Below the pieces are notes generated by a model that had not been told where the DNA came from, did no database searches, and saw only the letters and a program-made list of their open reading frames with translations. A DNA stretch of 56,981 nucleotides from an uncultured Eggerthella sp. GTDB taxonomy: Bacteria > Actinomycetota > Coriobacteriia > Coriobacteriales > Eggerthellaceae. The translations under genes and the position numbers were made by a program. Positions within the stretch are counted from its first letter, which is position 1; the number at the start of each line of letters is the position of its first letter. Shown piece by piece: positions 16,800 to 25,608 of this stretch. The DNA lies in contig USPD01000005.1 of NCBI GenBank assembly GCA_900556585.1, positions 1 through 56,981 on the forward strand. The letters are read 5' to 3'.

Positions 16800-18206
16800 C
16801 TATTCACCATCCTTTTGTACTTCTTCGCGAGGACCGTGCTTAATCAGATGGATAACAATGCGAGCCCATCCAATGATTAAGAACAGATAAATCAAGCAGA
16901 ACAAGGTAAGCGTGATAGCAAGTTCTGGCGAAGAAACTGCCAGCGAATTAGCTTGGCTCGTAAGCAAGCTAATGCCATCAGGACTGCTTTCTGCTGGGTA
17001 TACTACCCAAGGCTGACGACCAATTTCTGCGGTAACCCAACCGCCCTGAATGGCCAGGAAGGGGAACAGCGGAGAAATAATAGCCAAGTTCTGCAGCCAG
17101 CGCATGTTCTTAATTTTGCCTTTTCGATAGGTAAAGATGAAAGCCAAGATAGTCGTAAGAGCAATAAGGCCAAACATGATTACCATCAAGTGATAGCTCT
17201 GGAAAACGGTATTAACAGGAAGTTCGTCTACGGTTTCTTCGGTGAAGTCATCACCATAAACACCGCTTTCTGCTAAATCATTTAATCCAGGATATTCAGT
17301 TTCGAAATCCCAAGAAGCTAAGAAGGATGTACCGCCAGGAATAGCGAGTGGGGTAATTACTTCTTGATTTTCTTCGTCAACCCAACCTAGTGCATACAAA
17401 GGCATGGATTCTGTTTCGTAAGCGCCTTCCATCATGGCGAATTTGGTGGGTTGTTCGTCAGCGACGACAACAGCGGACTGGTGAGCAAATACCACCATGA
17501 GGCAAGTAGTAACTAAGGCAATGCCCGATGCTACGCGTACTGTTTTCATGGCGAAATCGGTATGCTTGCCCTTCCTTAAATACCAAGCGCCAATAGCGAG
17601 CGCCATAAAAGCGCCCATGATAAGAAGAGCGTCTACGGTATGCAGGTAGCGTGGGATAGTGGTGGCATTGAATGCTGCTGCCAAGAAGTCAGTTAGAATT
17701 GCTTGTGTGCCATCAGCGGAAAGTTCAGCACCTGCAGGGGTTTGCATCCAGGAATTTGCAATGATGATCCATAGGGCGGAAAGGCAGGAGCCAAACCAAA
17801 CAAGCCAAGCGGATGCGAGATAGAATTTTTTACCAACCTTTTTGCGTCCAAACAGCAAAACACCCAAAAAGACGGATTCCAGGAAGAACGCAAGAAGAGC
17901 TTCTGCTGCGAGAGGTGCGCCAAAAATGTCACCTACGAAGCGAGCATAATCTGCCCAGTTGGTTCCGAACGAGAATTCCATCGTAATACCGGTAGCAACG
18001 CCAAGGGCAAAGGTTGCAGTAAACACTTTGATCCAAAAACGCGAAGCAGCGGCATCTTCAGGCTTCTGGGAACGGTAGTACTTCGTTTCGAAGATAGCCA
18101 CGATAAGTCCCAAGCCGATGGATAGTGGCACGAAGATGAAGTGATACATGGCAGTAAGCGCAAATTGGACACGCGCTAACAAGACCGGATCAGCTAAAAA
18201 ATCCAT
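16800..18206 (-). CDS. cydA: Cytochrome bd oxidase subunit I
   Basis: This is the haem-bearing subunit that oxidises quinol and reduces O2 to water with high affinity. ATG at 18206 follows AAAGGAGGT and gives 468 residues. Visible features are H22 in the first helix (haem d/b595 ligand position) and the TGITMEFSFGTNWADY segment. EALLAFFLESVFLGV carries the conserved glutamates, and GWVTAEIGRQPWVVY comes after the Q-loop. The protein is about 50 residues shorter than the E. coli enzyme, matching the short-Q-loop subgroup common in Gram-positives. It heads the cydABDC cluster and implies respiration or O2 scavenging at low oxygen. Confidence 0.93.
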   Translation of the reverse strand: MDFLADPVLLARVQFALTAMYHFIFVPLSIGLGLIVAIFETKYYRSQKPEDAAASRFWIKVFTATFALGVATGITMEFSFGTNWADYARFVGDIFGAPLAAEALLAFFLESVFLGVLLFGRKKVGKKFYLASAWLVWFGSCLSALWIIIANSWMQTPAGAELSADGTQAILTDFLAAAFNATTIPRYLHTVDALLIMGAFMALAIGAWYLRKGKHTDFAMKTVRVASGIALVTTCLMVVFAHQSAVVVADEQPTKFAMMEGAYETESMPLYALGWVDEENQEVITPLAIPGGTSFLASWDFETEYPGLNDLAESGVYGDDFTEETVDELPVNTVFQSYHLMVIMFGLIALTTILAFIFTYRKGKIKNMRWLQNLAIISPLFPFLAIQGGWVTAEIGRQPWVVYPAESSPDGISLLTSQANSLAVSSPELAITLTLFCLIYLFLIIGWARIVIHLIKHGPREEVQKDGE

Positions 18207-18364
18207 CTGTGCACCTCCTTTACCGTTGCGGTTTTGGAAAGCCAGCTGTGTTCGCTGCACCTTCTTCGCTTAAGCGAAAACAAATGGCTTCATAAAACCT
18301 TCACTTTTATGATGATTTCATACTACCACCGAAAATTCGCAGATAGGATGGCGATATGAAAAAA

Positions 18365-18383
18365 TGTTATTAAATTAGTAACA
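18365..18383. promoter_or_regulatory. Candidate Rex-like redox operator upstream of cydA
   Basis: TGTTA-N9-TAACA lies 160 bp before the cydA start. It is embedded between inverted copies of ACCGAAAATT (18328-18337) and AATTTTCGGT (18384-18393). The NADH sensor Rex controls cyd operons in several Gram-positives and binds TTGTTA/TAACAA-type dyads, but with a shorter spacer. Assignment to Rex is therefore tentative. Confidence 0.35.
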
Positions 18384-18433
18384 AATTTTCGGTACGACGT
18401 TAAATAAGAGTGGTGTTCCGCTACAAAATCGCT

Positions 18434-18577
18434 AAGTTGTACCGATAATCAAAGCTGTATCAATAATCTAAGCTATGCTGGCAATTAAAGCTATATCAAT
18501 AACCTAAGGCGCGCCTGTAATTTAAGCTGAATCAATAATCTAAGGAATGTCTGTAATCTAAGCTGCACCAGTAATTT
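18434..18577. repeat. 8 x 18-bp tandem array
   Basis: Eight contiguous 18-bp units with consensus AAGCTGTATCAATAATCT fill exactly 144 bp. The units alternate between two subtypes (for example AAGCTGTATCAATAATCT and AAGGCGCGCCTGTAATTT), so the array also reads as four 36-bp repeats. It lies 228 bp upstream of cydA. Confidence 0.85.
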
Positions 18578-18838
18578 TTTTCATGTTCATTACTGAATTC
18601 ATTGCTGAGTTCAGTAATGAATTCGCCAAGTTGCAATGTGTGTTCGCTGCTATGTTCACCAAGGCACAACACGTCCCACAGTGCATCAAGCCGAAATTCA
18701 TGTCGAGCGCTAAGTTGCAATCCATCTTAAACAGTGCGCCAAGTTGGAATTCATGTCCTGCAACGCACCAAGCTGTAATTGCGGCAATGCAAGGATTGTA
18801 ACCAGTCATCGTATGCATGTAACGAACAAGCAATCCCT

Positions 18839-18993
18839 CACTTTTTCTAAGAAAATAGATGCCTACAACACGGCTTTTGCGGCCAAATTTGCAACTTTTT
18901 TGCGCGCTGTGCCAAATTGGGTTATTTGGAAACTGGACTATTTTGAAATGAGGTCATCTGGATTTATTTTGAAATGGGGTTATCTGGCACAAC
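18839..18993. repeat. Dispersed non-coding repeat, copy A
   Basis: Bases 18859-18917 match 49889-49947 at 56 of 59 positions, and similarity continues about 20 bp to the left (16 of 20). The shared block runs from ATGCCTACAACA to CTGTGCCAAAT. To the right, copy A carries two ~25-bp direct units starting CTGGA (18933 and 18958) and ends in TGGCACA, the inverse of its internal TGTGCCA. Confidence 0.85.
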
Positions 18994-19248
18994 GGGATGA
19001 AACTTCCAACAACAGAACACATATCTTGTGGCGGTAGAACACATGTCGCACCACCTCCGTAGATGGTGCGTTAAGCATCGGGGTAAATCTTCCGATAGAG
19101 CAGAACACGCATGTCGCTAGAGCCTACATATCGCGTTTGTCGCACATGCTACTAGAATGCGTATGTCGTACTTGTCGTGCATGCCGCTACAGCGTGCATA
19201 TCACATTTGCTATACATGTCGACTTGTCGTGCATGTCGTATCCGTCGT

Positions 19249-19527
19249 TTACCCCATATTTGAAAAGCGCTCGACTGCTTTGGTAAAGCTTTCAATCGTT
19301 TTATCTGCGTCGCCATGTTCAATGCCGTCGCGAACGCAATGTTTGATGTGGCCTTCTAAAACAACTTGTCCTGCTTTATGGAGCGCTGATTTTGCAGCAT
19401 TAATTTGCGCGAGCATATCTTCGCAGGGAATATCTTCATCAACCATGCGATCAATCGCCTGGACTTGGCCAATTATTTTTTTGAAACGGCGATGCAGATT
19501 ATCGGCATCCATGCACTGTCGTGTCAT
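19249..19527 (-). CDS. csoR: CsoR-family metal-sensing repressor
   Basis: The start at 19527 (MTRQCMDADN...) gives 92 residues; AAGGAG lies 12 nt upstream, and a TTG eight codons earlier overlaps that site. The all-helical DUF156 fold carries C35, H60 and C64 (IPCEDML...EGHIKHC), the triad that binds Cu(I) in CsoR. These repressors release DNA when metal-loaded. The gene is divergent from a metal-exporting P-type ATPase whose start lies 191 bp away, the usual arrangement. Copper is most likely from the triad, but nickel- or sulfide-sensing relatives share part of it. Confidence 0.85.
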   Translation of the reverse strand: MTRQCMDADNLHRRFKKIIGQVQAIDRMVDEDIPCEDMLAQINAAKSALHKAGQVVLEGHIKHCVRDGIEHGDADKTIESFTKAVERFSNMG

Positions 19528-19718
19528 GCATCTGCGGGAATCTCCTTGCAAAAGTTTGTAAAAGTGTTTTCGAACTGGGGCGAGCGCGTAGAAGCATCTT
19601 CGAACCAGGGCAAATAGGAAAGCCAGGAAAGCTGTTGGGAAGGATTCAGGAGTCAGTACGGCAGCTTAGATAAGACAGTACGGCAAACCGGTAAGGTAAA
19701 GTAAAAGGCGGCAAGTGC

Positions 19719-21728
19719 ATGATAGGGTTTTTGGAAAAAGTACTTGAATGGGGCGGCATGAAACGCGACGTAGTGTTTCTTGTTATTTCTGCCGTAGCTG
19801 TTTTAGTGAGTTTATTTGTTCCGATAGATTGGCCCATTGATCCTGCCTGGATCGCCATCATTTTATGCGGCACCTCCATTATCCTTGAGGCGATTATCGG
19901 TTTGGTGACAGAATTCGACATCAAGGCAGACGTTCTGGTTTCTTTGGCGCTTATTGCCTCTATCATCATTGGTGAATATTTCGCTGCGGGCGAAGTCGCG
20001 GTAATTATGCAATTAGGCGCTCTGCTTGAAAATGTTACCGTGGCTAAAGCGCGCGCGGGCATTGAGCGCTTGGTGAATCTCACCCCGCAAACAGCTCATG
20101 TTGTTTCGGGCGAAGAAGAGCGCACGGTTGCTGCTGAAGAAGTAGTAATTGGGGACATTTGCAAAGTTTTGCCTGGTGAAACCATCCCAGTAGATGGAAT
20201 TATCACGGAAGGTCAAACTTCGGTTGATGAATCAGTAATGACAGGCGAACCCATCCCAGTTGATAAATCAGCGGGAGATGAAGTTCGCAGCGGTACGGTA
20301 AATCAATTCGGTGCTTTCTTAATGCAAGCAACAAAAGTTGGGGAGGACAGTTCTCTGGCGCACATGATTGCACTCGTGCAATCGGCCGATGCGGGTAAAG
20401 CGAAAATTGTACGATTGGCGGACCAGTGGGCTACCTGGATTGTTGTTATCGCACTTGTTTCCGCTGGCGTTACCTGGGCAGTTACTTCAGAAATTATCCG
20501 CGCTGTTACCATTTTGGTAGTGTTCTGTCCCTGCGCGTTGGTGCTGGCAACGCCAACGGCAATCATGGCTGCAATTGGAAATCTTACCAAGTGGGGCGTG
20601 CTGGTTCGTGAAGGAGACGCGCTTGAACGCTTGGCGAAGGTCGGTCGCGTTGCGTTCGACAAAACAGGCACCTTAACGCGTGGCAAGCCGGAAGTTGAAG
20701 TAGTCGAATCAACTTCTGCAGAAATAACGAGCGATGATCTTTATTGGCTTGTTGCCAGTGCGGAAAATTCAAGTGAACATCCTCTTGGCCATGCCATTGT
20801 TGATTCGTACCAGGAATCGAACACGAAGGCGCTTGTTCAGTGTGAACAATTCGAAATGATTCCTGGACGTGGTATTAAAGCGCTCGTGAACAAACAGACA
20901 CTTATGAATGAAAAGGTGCCCGTGAATGAGAAAATACTTGTGGATGAAAAAACACTTGTGAATGGAAAGACACTTGTGGACGAGAAGACACTTGTGAATG
21001 AGAGGGCACTTGCCAACAAGCATGTTCTTGTTGCGGGTAATGCAGAACTTCTTGAAGAAGAGCAGGTCCAAAATTTCGACCCCGATGTTGTTGCTTCGTA
21101 TGAAAGCGAAGGCTGCACGATAGTCCATGTTGCGCTTGATGGAAACGCGGTAGGGTTTGTTGTCCTTGCGGATCAAATTCGCGAAGAATCGCGCACAAGC
21201 GTTGCTGGAATCAAAAAGTTGGGCATCATTCCTGTCTTACTCACGGGCGACCATTCGGCTGCCGCGAATCACATTGCTTCTCAGGTTGGAGTAGCCGAAG
21301 TGCAGGCAGACTGTTTGCCCGAAGACAAGCTCGCGGTCATCACCAAATTTGAAGAAAACCAAGAAAAGGTGTGCATGGTTGGAGATGGCATTAATGACGC
21401 ACCTGCGCTGAAACGTGCTTACGTTGGTGTTGCGATGGGTGGCGTAGGAAGCGATATTGCCGTAGACGCGGCAGACATTGTCCTTGTTCGTGACAATATA
21501 GATACGCTTCCTCATATGTCGGCGCTTTCCCGTAGAATGATGACCACAATCAAGCTGAATATGACATTCTCCATGATGCTTAATTTTGTGGCAATTATTT
21601 TGGCAATGGTGGGCATCTTGAATCCTGTTGTGGGTGCACTTGTGCACAATGCGGGTTCGGTTCTTGTCATAGCGAATTCGGCGTTGCTGCTTCGATGGAA
21701 AATGAAAAGCTCGGTTGAATTTCGGTAG
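19719..21728 (+). CDS. Heavy-metal translocating P1B-type ATPase
   Basis: The 669-residue pump has no N-terminal metal-binding domain. Motifs seen are the TGEP loop (~175), membrane CPC at 270-272, phosphorylation site DKTGT at 314-318, SEHPLGHAIV (P1B-specific His-Pro) and GDGINDAP. The CPC motif indicates a soft metal such as Cu+, Zn2+ or Cd2+. The last helices carry HNAGSVLVIANS, which does not cleanly identify copper or zinc. The nucleotide-binding domain contains an eight-unit Leu-Val-Asn-Glu-Lys-Thr repeat (389-436). It is divergent from csoR, which supports metal-induced export; the substrate is probably copper. Confidence 0.88.
   Translation: MIGFLEKVLEWGGMKRDVVFLVISAVAVLVSLFVPIDWPIDPAWIAIILCGTSIILEAIIGLVTEFDIKADVLVSLALIASIIIGEYFAAGEVAVIMQLGALLENVTVAKARAGIERLVNLTPQTAHVVSGEEERTVAAEEVVIGDICKVLPGETIPVDGIITEGQTSVDESVMTGEPIPVDKSAGDEVRSGTVNQFGAFLMQATKVGEDSSLAHMIALVQSADAGKAKIVRLADQWATWIVVIALVSAGVTWAVTSEIIRAVTILVVFCPCALVLATPTAIMAAIGNLTKWGVLVREGDALERLAKVGRVAFDKTGTLTRGKPEVEVVESTSAEITSDDLYWLVASAENSSEHPLGHAIVDSYQESNTKALVQCEQFEMIPGRGIKALVNKQTLMNEKVPVNEKILVDEKTLVNGKTLVDEKTLVNERALANKHVLVAGNAELLEEEQVQNFDPDVVASYESEGCTIVHVALDGNAVGFVVLADQIREESRTSVAGIKKLGIIPVLLTGDHSAAANHIASQVGVAEVQADCLPEDKLAVITKFEENQEKVCMVGDGINDAPALKRAYVGVAMGGVGSDIAVDAADIVLVRDNIDTLPHMSALSRRMMTTIKLNMTFSMMLNFVAIILAMVGILNPVVGALVHNAGSVLVIANSALLLRWKMKSSVEFR
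20883..21026. repeat. 8 x 18-bp in-frame tandem repeat inside the P-type ATPase gene
   Basis: Eight units of 18 bp (consensus CTTGTGAATGAGAAGACA) encode LVNEKT-type hexapeptides at residues 389-436 in the nucleotide-binding domain. Units differ by several substitutions, so the expansion is not recent. Confidence 0.9.
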
Positions 21729-21786
21729 GGAGAAGCAAACACAAGTGTATGATGAAGCGTGGGAAAACTTACGCAAGGAGGGCGCC

Positions 21787-22695
21787 ATGGGAATACGCGT
21801 AAATGGCAATGTTATTGAAAGTGACCCAAACAAAAAATCACTTGATGCCGCAAAAGAATTGCTTGAAAATCCCGATTTTCAGCCAGTCACTCCTCGATAT
21901 GCAGCAACAGTAATGCTTGTTCGAGATTCAAAGCCAGGTCAAACAAAGTACCGTATTGAAGACGGTGTATTTCCGCCCGATTTTCCTACAGGGCAAGAAC
22001 TTGAAGTGTTCATGCTCCGCCGCGTGAAAACAATGGAATTTGTACCTGATGCAGTGGTGTTTCCTGGCGGTCGCGTTGATGAAAAGGACTCAGAAAAAGG
22101 GCTTATGTGGGCTGGGCATACGCCTGAACAGTGGGCTGAGTATATGAATTGCGATGAAGAAACTGCTCGTAAAGTAGTAGTTGCAGCAGCACGTGAAGTG
22201 TTTGAAGAATGCGGTGTTTTACTTGCAGGCTTCGAAAACGGCGAAATGGTGACTGATTTATCAGACCCTTCATGGCAGGAAGATCGTGCTGCGCTGGAGC
22301 ATCATGAACTAGCGTTGTCCGAAATGCTTATGCGTAGAAACTTGGTTTTGCGTACTGACTTATTGGGGCTCATCTCCAATTTCTGCACCCCTGAATTCGA
22401 GCCTAAGCGCTACGATACATTCTTCTTTTCTGCATTAATGCCAGAAGGGCAGGTAGCTGACGACAAAACCAGCGAAGCTCAAATTGCTGGCTGGGTAACG
22501 CCTGCCTATGCAATGCGCGAAGGTGACGCAAACCGTTGGCTTGTTTTGGCTCCTACGGTATACAATCTTACTAACATTGCAAACGCGCATAATGCCTATG
22601 ATTTTGTTTCTACGAGGCGCAAGCTCAAGCGCATCATGTCCAAGCCTTACTATCGTGAAGATGGAACTATTGGCTTGCGCGGCGAGCTTTCATAA
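21787..22695 (+). CDS. NUDT19-like Nudix hydrolase
   Basis: ATG at 21787 is preceded by AAGGAGGG and gives 302 residues; it starts 58 bp after the ATPase stop. The Nudix box is split: FPGGRVDE at 92-99 is separated from REVFEECG at 136-143 by an insertion of about 37 residues (GHTPEQWAEYM...). This split box is characteristic of NUDT19/RP2-type proteins, whose animal members hydrolyse CoA and acyl-CoA. The usual Nudix box has only about 6 residues there. It may clean up CoA derivatives or nucleotide diphosphates; context does not decide. It is followed on the same strand by an MBL hydrolase, and the two may be co-transcribed. Confidence 0.8.
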   Translation: MGIRVNGNVIESDPNKKSLDAAKELLENPDFQPVTPRYAATVMLVRDSKPGQTKYRIEDGVFPPDFPTGQELEVFMLRRVKTMEFVPDAVVFPGGRVDEKDSEKGLMWAGHTPEQWAEYMNCDEETARKVVVAAAREVFEECGVLLAGFENGEMVTDLSDPSWQEDRAALEHHELALSEMLMRRNLVLRTDLLGLISNFCTPEFEPKRYDTFFFSALMPEGQVADDKTSEAQIAGWVTPAYAMREGDANRWLVLAPTVYNLTNIANAHNAYDFVSTRRKLKRIMSKPYYREDGTIGLRGELS

Positions 22696-22787
22696 ATTTC
22701 GTCGATAATACTGATAAGTATTGCTGAGAACTGGATTTACGCAAAAGGCGATGGACTTGTTGAGTAACGGCGCTTAAGTGAGGAACT

Positions 22788-23648
22788 ATGGCTAGCTTCA
22801 TTACTGGTGAAACACCTTGGCAAGGTGGCAGGATAAACGACTTTATTATGTGTGTTCGGGCGGATAACCCTAGTCCGATGACTTATGTTGGCTCCAACAC
22901 ATGGATTGTGGCAAATCCCGAAGAAGTTAAATACGGGAATAAACGTTGCATAGTTATTGACCCATCGCCTGAAGGGGATCAAACGCAGCGCATTTTAGAT
23001 ACCTGTGAAAAAGAAGGCCTCGAAGTAAGCGTTATTTTTCTTACACATGATCATCATGACCATACGGCAGGCGCACAGGAACTTGCGCGCCTTACTGGTG
23101 CCGAAATTTACGGCCCTAAAAAAGAAATGGGCGCCGATACTCCAGGCGGTGTATTTGAAGTTGATCACTGTTTAGAAGAAGGTCTTTTGTATCCCTATGA
23201 AGGCTCGCCAATTTTCGAGGTGTACAAGCTTCCTGGTCATTCAAGTGATTCAATGGGGTTGCTGCTTGCTGAACAGCAGGCAATTTTTACGGGAGATGTA
23301 GTGTTTCGTCATGGTCCTACGGTGGTGTTTTACCCCGATGGAAATTTGGCCGACTACATGGCATCACTTGATTTATTGGAAGATCTTGTAAAGCTGAATA
23401 AAGTACGTATTGTTTGCCCTGGTCATGGATATGTAATTGATGATCCTCTGCGTGCGATAGAGGCAACACGGCAGCATCGTGTAGAACGGCTTGACCAGGT
23501 GAAAGTGGCTCTGGCGAAGGGAGTTCCTGCTGAAGCGAATGCGCTTTTTGATGCGGTGTATGAAGGGGTAGATGAAAACCTTCGCTGGGCTTCGCTTCGC
23601 AGTATTGAGGCTCAGCTTGTGTATTTGGGGCTTTCTTCCGAAAAATAG
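22788..23648 (+). CDS. MBL-fold metallo-hydrolase (LACTB2-like)
   Basis: The 286-residue protein carries the metallo-beta-lactamase zinc motif THDHHDHTAGA (HxHxDH). Further ligands lie in LPGHSSDSMGLL, TGDVVF and CPGHG. A C-terminal helical segment (ATRQHRVERLDQV... to the end) corresponds to the winged-helix domain of LACTB2-type proteins. GAGGA precedes the ATG. LACTB2 homologues include a single-strand RNA endonuclease and various thioester hydrolases, so the substrate is open. It is probably in one unit with the upstream Nudix gene, suggesting housekeeping clean-up hydrolysis. Confidence 0.82.
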   Translation: MASFITGETPWQGGRINDFIMCVRADNPSPMTYVGSNTWIVANPEEVKYGNKRCIVIDPSPEGDQTQRILDTCEKEGLEVSVIFLTHDHHDHTAGAQELARLTGAEIYGPKKEMGADTPGGVFEVDHCLEEGLLYPYEGSPIFEVYKLPGHSSDSMGLLLAEQQAIFTGDVVFRHGPTVVFYPDGNLADYMASLDLLEDLVKLNKVRIVCPGHGYVIDDPLRAIEATRQHRVERLDQVKVALAKGVPAEANALFDAVYEGVDENLRWASLRSIEAQLVYLGLSSEK

Positions 23649-24087
23649 CATTGCGAATAGGGTGCGGCTTACAGAACGTGACGCATAAGGTATGCCTTAC
23701 AGGGCGCGGCTCACAAAGTGCGGTTTCCGAAATATAGCGCATAAAAAGTGCGCCTTGCAGAGCATGGCTTGCAGAGCGAGGCTTAATCTCCAAACTTAGA
23801 ACAATTGATACCAATAACCCAAAGCTTGTTTTGTGTGCTTCTAAGTTGCATAAACTTATCTTGAGGGATTTTTTGAGCGTGAGTGCCCAGTGTGAGTGTT
23901 TAGGGGCAGTTCGTAGAATCGTGGTTGGGAAACTGCAAGACAATCTGCAGAATGGCCTAACGGGGCTATAATCTGCGGCGAAATACCTAACGGGGTCTAC
24001 GGAATATCTCGCAGGGCGACAATCTGCGTGATGCCTTACGGACAACTTGCGGACAACTCACGCCAGAACAAACGAAAAGGGGATAGT
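23649..24087. other. Intergenic region with decayed ~20-30 bp repeats
   Basis: The first ~140 bp after the MBL stop are loose repeats of GTGCGGCTTACAGAACGTGACGC-like units, the first including the stop codon (AATAGCATTGCG / AATAGGGTGCGG). The remainder has repeated CTAACGGGG and AATCTGCG words (about 23958-24030). No gene is supported; the long minus-strand open frame through here is compositional. Confidence 0.55.
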
Positions 24088-25446
24088 ATGAGCGGCTTGC
24101 AAGGTTTGAAGGTTGTTGACCTTACTATTTTCGCAGCAGCGCCAGGGTGCGCTCGTTTACTTGCTGAATTAGGGGCCACGGTTTACAAAATTGAACGCGA
24201 AATTGGCGACGATCAACGTACGCAAGGCGTTTCCTGGGGCATGAAATTCAAGACTGACATCGATGATGCCGCATTTGACTGCGGTGGTTTTAATCGCAGG
24301 TGGGTTTCTCTTAACCTTAAAACTGAAAAAGGTATGGAAGCAATGCTTAAGTTGCTCTCCGATGCTGATGTATTTATTACAAGTAATCGCACACCGGCGC
24401 TTAAGCGCATGGGACTTGATTACGAAACACTTCATAAGAAGTTTCCACGATTGGTTTGGGCGCAGCTTCGCGGCTATGGCGAACGCGGAGAAATGGCTGA
24501 TGAGCAAGGCTATGATGCCATTACCTATTCTGCGCGTGGCGGAGTAACTATGAGTTTTCCTAATGCGGGCGAACACTTTGAGGTAGGCAATTCTCCTGTT
24601 GCATTTGGCGATTGGAATTCTTCCAACGCACTTGCAGTGGGAATATTGGCAGCGCTCTGGAATGCTCAGCGCACTGGCGTGGGTGATAAGGTGGTAACCA
24701 GCCTTTATCATGTTTCTAACTGGGGCATGATGAGCGCCATTTGTGCTCAGCAGCAAGGTCAGCCGCATCCTAAGAATCGTGCTGAAGCACCTTGCCCAAC
24801 CAACAACAGTTATGTAACGTCGGATGGCGTTTGGTTCGTAATGTGTTTTGGCAACTACAACAAATTTCATCGTAAGGTATTCGAAGCAATTGGCATGGAT
24901 CCCAAGTATTGGGAGGACGAATCGTATACCAGCTTAGAGGCGCTTGCGCAAAACGGTAAAAACGTTGAAGTTATTGCCGAAATGGAACGCATCTTTAAGC
25001 AAAAAACCTGGGCGGAATGGGAACCCTACTTGATGGAGCAGGAGTTGGCTTGTGAAAAGTGCCGTACGGTTGAAGATGTGCTGCACGATAAGGAAGCGTT
25101 CGACAATGATCAGCTTCGCCGTGTGTATTATGAAGATCAGGGCTACGGTGAAGATCATTCATATACCATCACTACTGCTCCTGTACGTTTGGCGAGTTTG
25201 GGAGATCCTGTCTTGTATCGTTCTCGTCCCGTCGGATATGACACACGTGAAGTGTTGGAAGAGCTGGGCTATTCCGATAGCGAAATAGATGCGTTTGATG
25301 CGGATGGATCAGTAAGGTGCTATGCGGGCGAACCTATGCCTGAAAGTGTTTTGCAGCCAAGCTACGGGTTGTATCCCGCTAACGCACAAGAGGCGCAAGA
25401 ATTGGCGGATGCTCGTGCAGCGGAAGAAGCTGCCGTCAAAAACTAG
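24088..25446 (+). CDS. CaiB/BaiF family III CoA-transferase (carnitine or 2-hydroxyacyl type)
   Basis: ATG at 24088 follows AAAAGGGG and gives 452 residues, slightly longer than the ~400-430 of the family. Family III transferases move CoA between organic acids through an aspartyl-CoA anhydride; the expected aspartate is D175 in VAFGDWNSSN. Other motifs are LKVVDLTIFAAAPGCARLLAELGA at the N-terminus and GLDYETLHKKFPRLVWAQL-GYGERG. The latter, with the NRAEAPCPTNNSYVTSDG segment, resembles FldA/HadA (phenyllactate, 2-hydroxyisocaproate) as much as CaiB (carnitine). A CaiD-like hydratase lies convergent next door and a CoA ligase 4 kb away. Exact substrate is open. Confidence 0.82.
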   Translation: MSGLQGLKVVDLTIFAAAPGCARLLAELGATVYKIEREIGDDQRTQGVSWGMKFKTDIDDAAFDCGGFNRRWVSLNLKTEKGMEAMLKLLSDADVFITSNRTPALKRMGLDYETLHKKFPRLVWAQLRGYGERGEMADEQGYDAITYSARGGVTMSFPNAGEHFEVGNSPVAFGDWNSSNALAVGILAALWNAQRTGVGDKVVTSLYHVSNWGMMSAICAQQQGQPHPKNRAEAPCPTNNSYVTSDGVWFVMCFGNYNKFHRKVFEAIGMDPKYWEDESYTSLEALAQNGKNVEVIAEMERIFKQKTWAEWEPYLMEQELACEKCRTVEDVLHDKEAFDNDQLRRVYYEDQGYGEDHSYTITTAPVRLASLGDPVLYRSRPVGYDTREVLEELGYSDSEIDAFDADGSVRCYAGEPMPESVLQPSYGLYPANAQEAQELADARAAEEAAVKN

Positions 25447-25517
25447 CAGTAGCAAAACCAACAATAAACAAGGTTGCAAAATAAGTCGAAATAAGCCGAA
25501 CTAACTCTTACATGAAA

Positions 25518-25550
25518 ATCGCGGAAGCCCATTTAATAGACTTCCGCGAT
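25518..25550 (-). terminator. Intrinsic terminator between convergent CoA genes
   Basis: ATCGCGGAAG pairs perfectly with CTTCCGCGAT (10 bp). On the minus strand TTTTC follows, so it best serves the hydratase gene, but it may stop both. Confidence 0.75.
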
Positions 25551-25608
25551 ACATAAACTCAGGTACTTAAGTGATATACATTTTTGAAACAAGCTTAATG
25601 ACCAAACT

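Larger units (their letters stand above)
18207..19248. other. Long repeat-rich intergenic region upstream of cydA
   Basis: No gene is supported in these 1042 bp. From left to right they hold the cydA leader with a dyad at 18365-18383, an 18-bp repeat array (18434-18577), a copy of a dispersed element (18839-18993), and a decayed 15-20 bp repeat of the type AGAACACATGTCGC / CTTGTCGTGCATGTCG (about 19013-19245). Small open frames here are unsupported. Confidence 0.7.

Noticed and set aside
18744..19037. Open frame across dispersed repeat copy A (and 49819-50064 across copy B) as a small conserved protein
   Set aside because: The peptides agree only where the DNA repeat agrees, DNA identity is as high as peptide identity, and no ribosome site is present. 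Kept as a non-coding repeat, with a test proposed.
23317..24045. Minus-strand open frame of 242 codons after the MBL gene
   Set aside because: It overlaps the end of the MBL gene antisense and then runs through decayed repeats; His/Pro/Cys-rich composition and no ribosome site.
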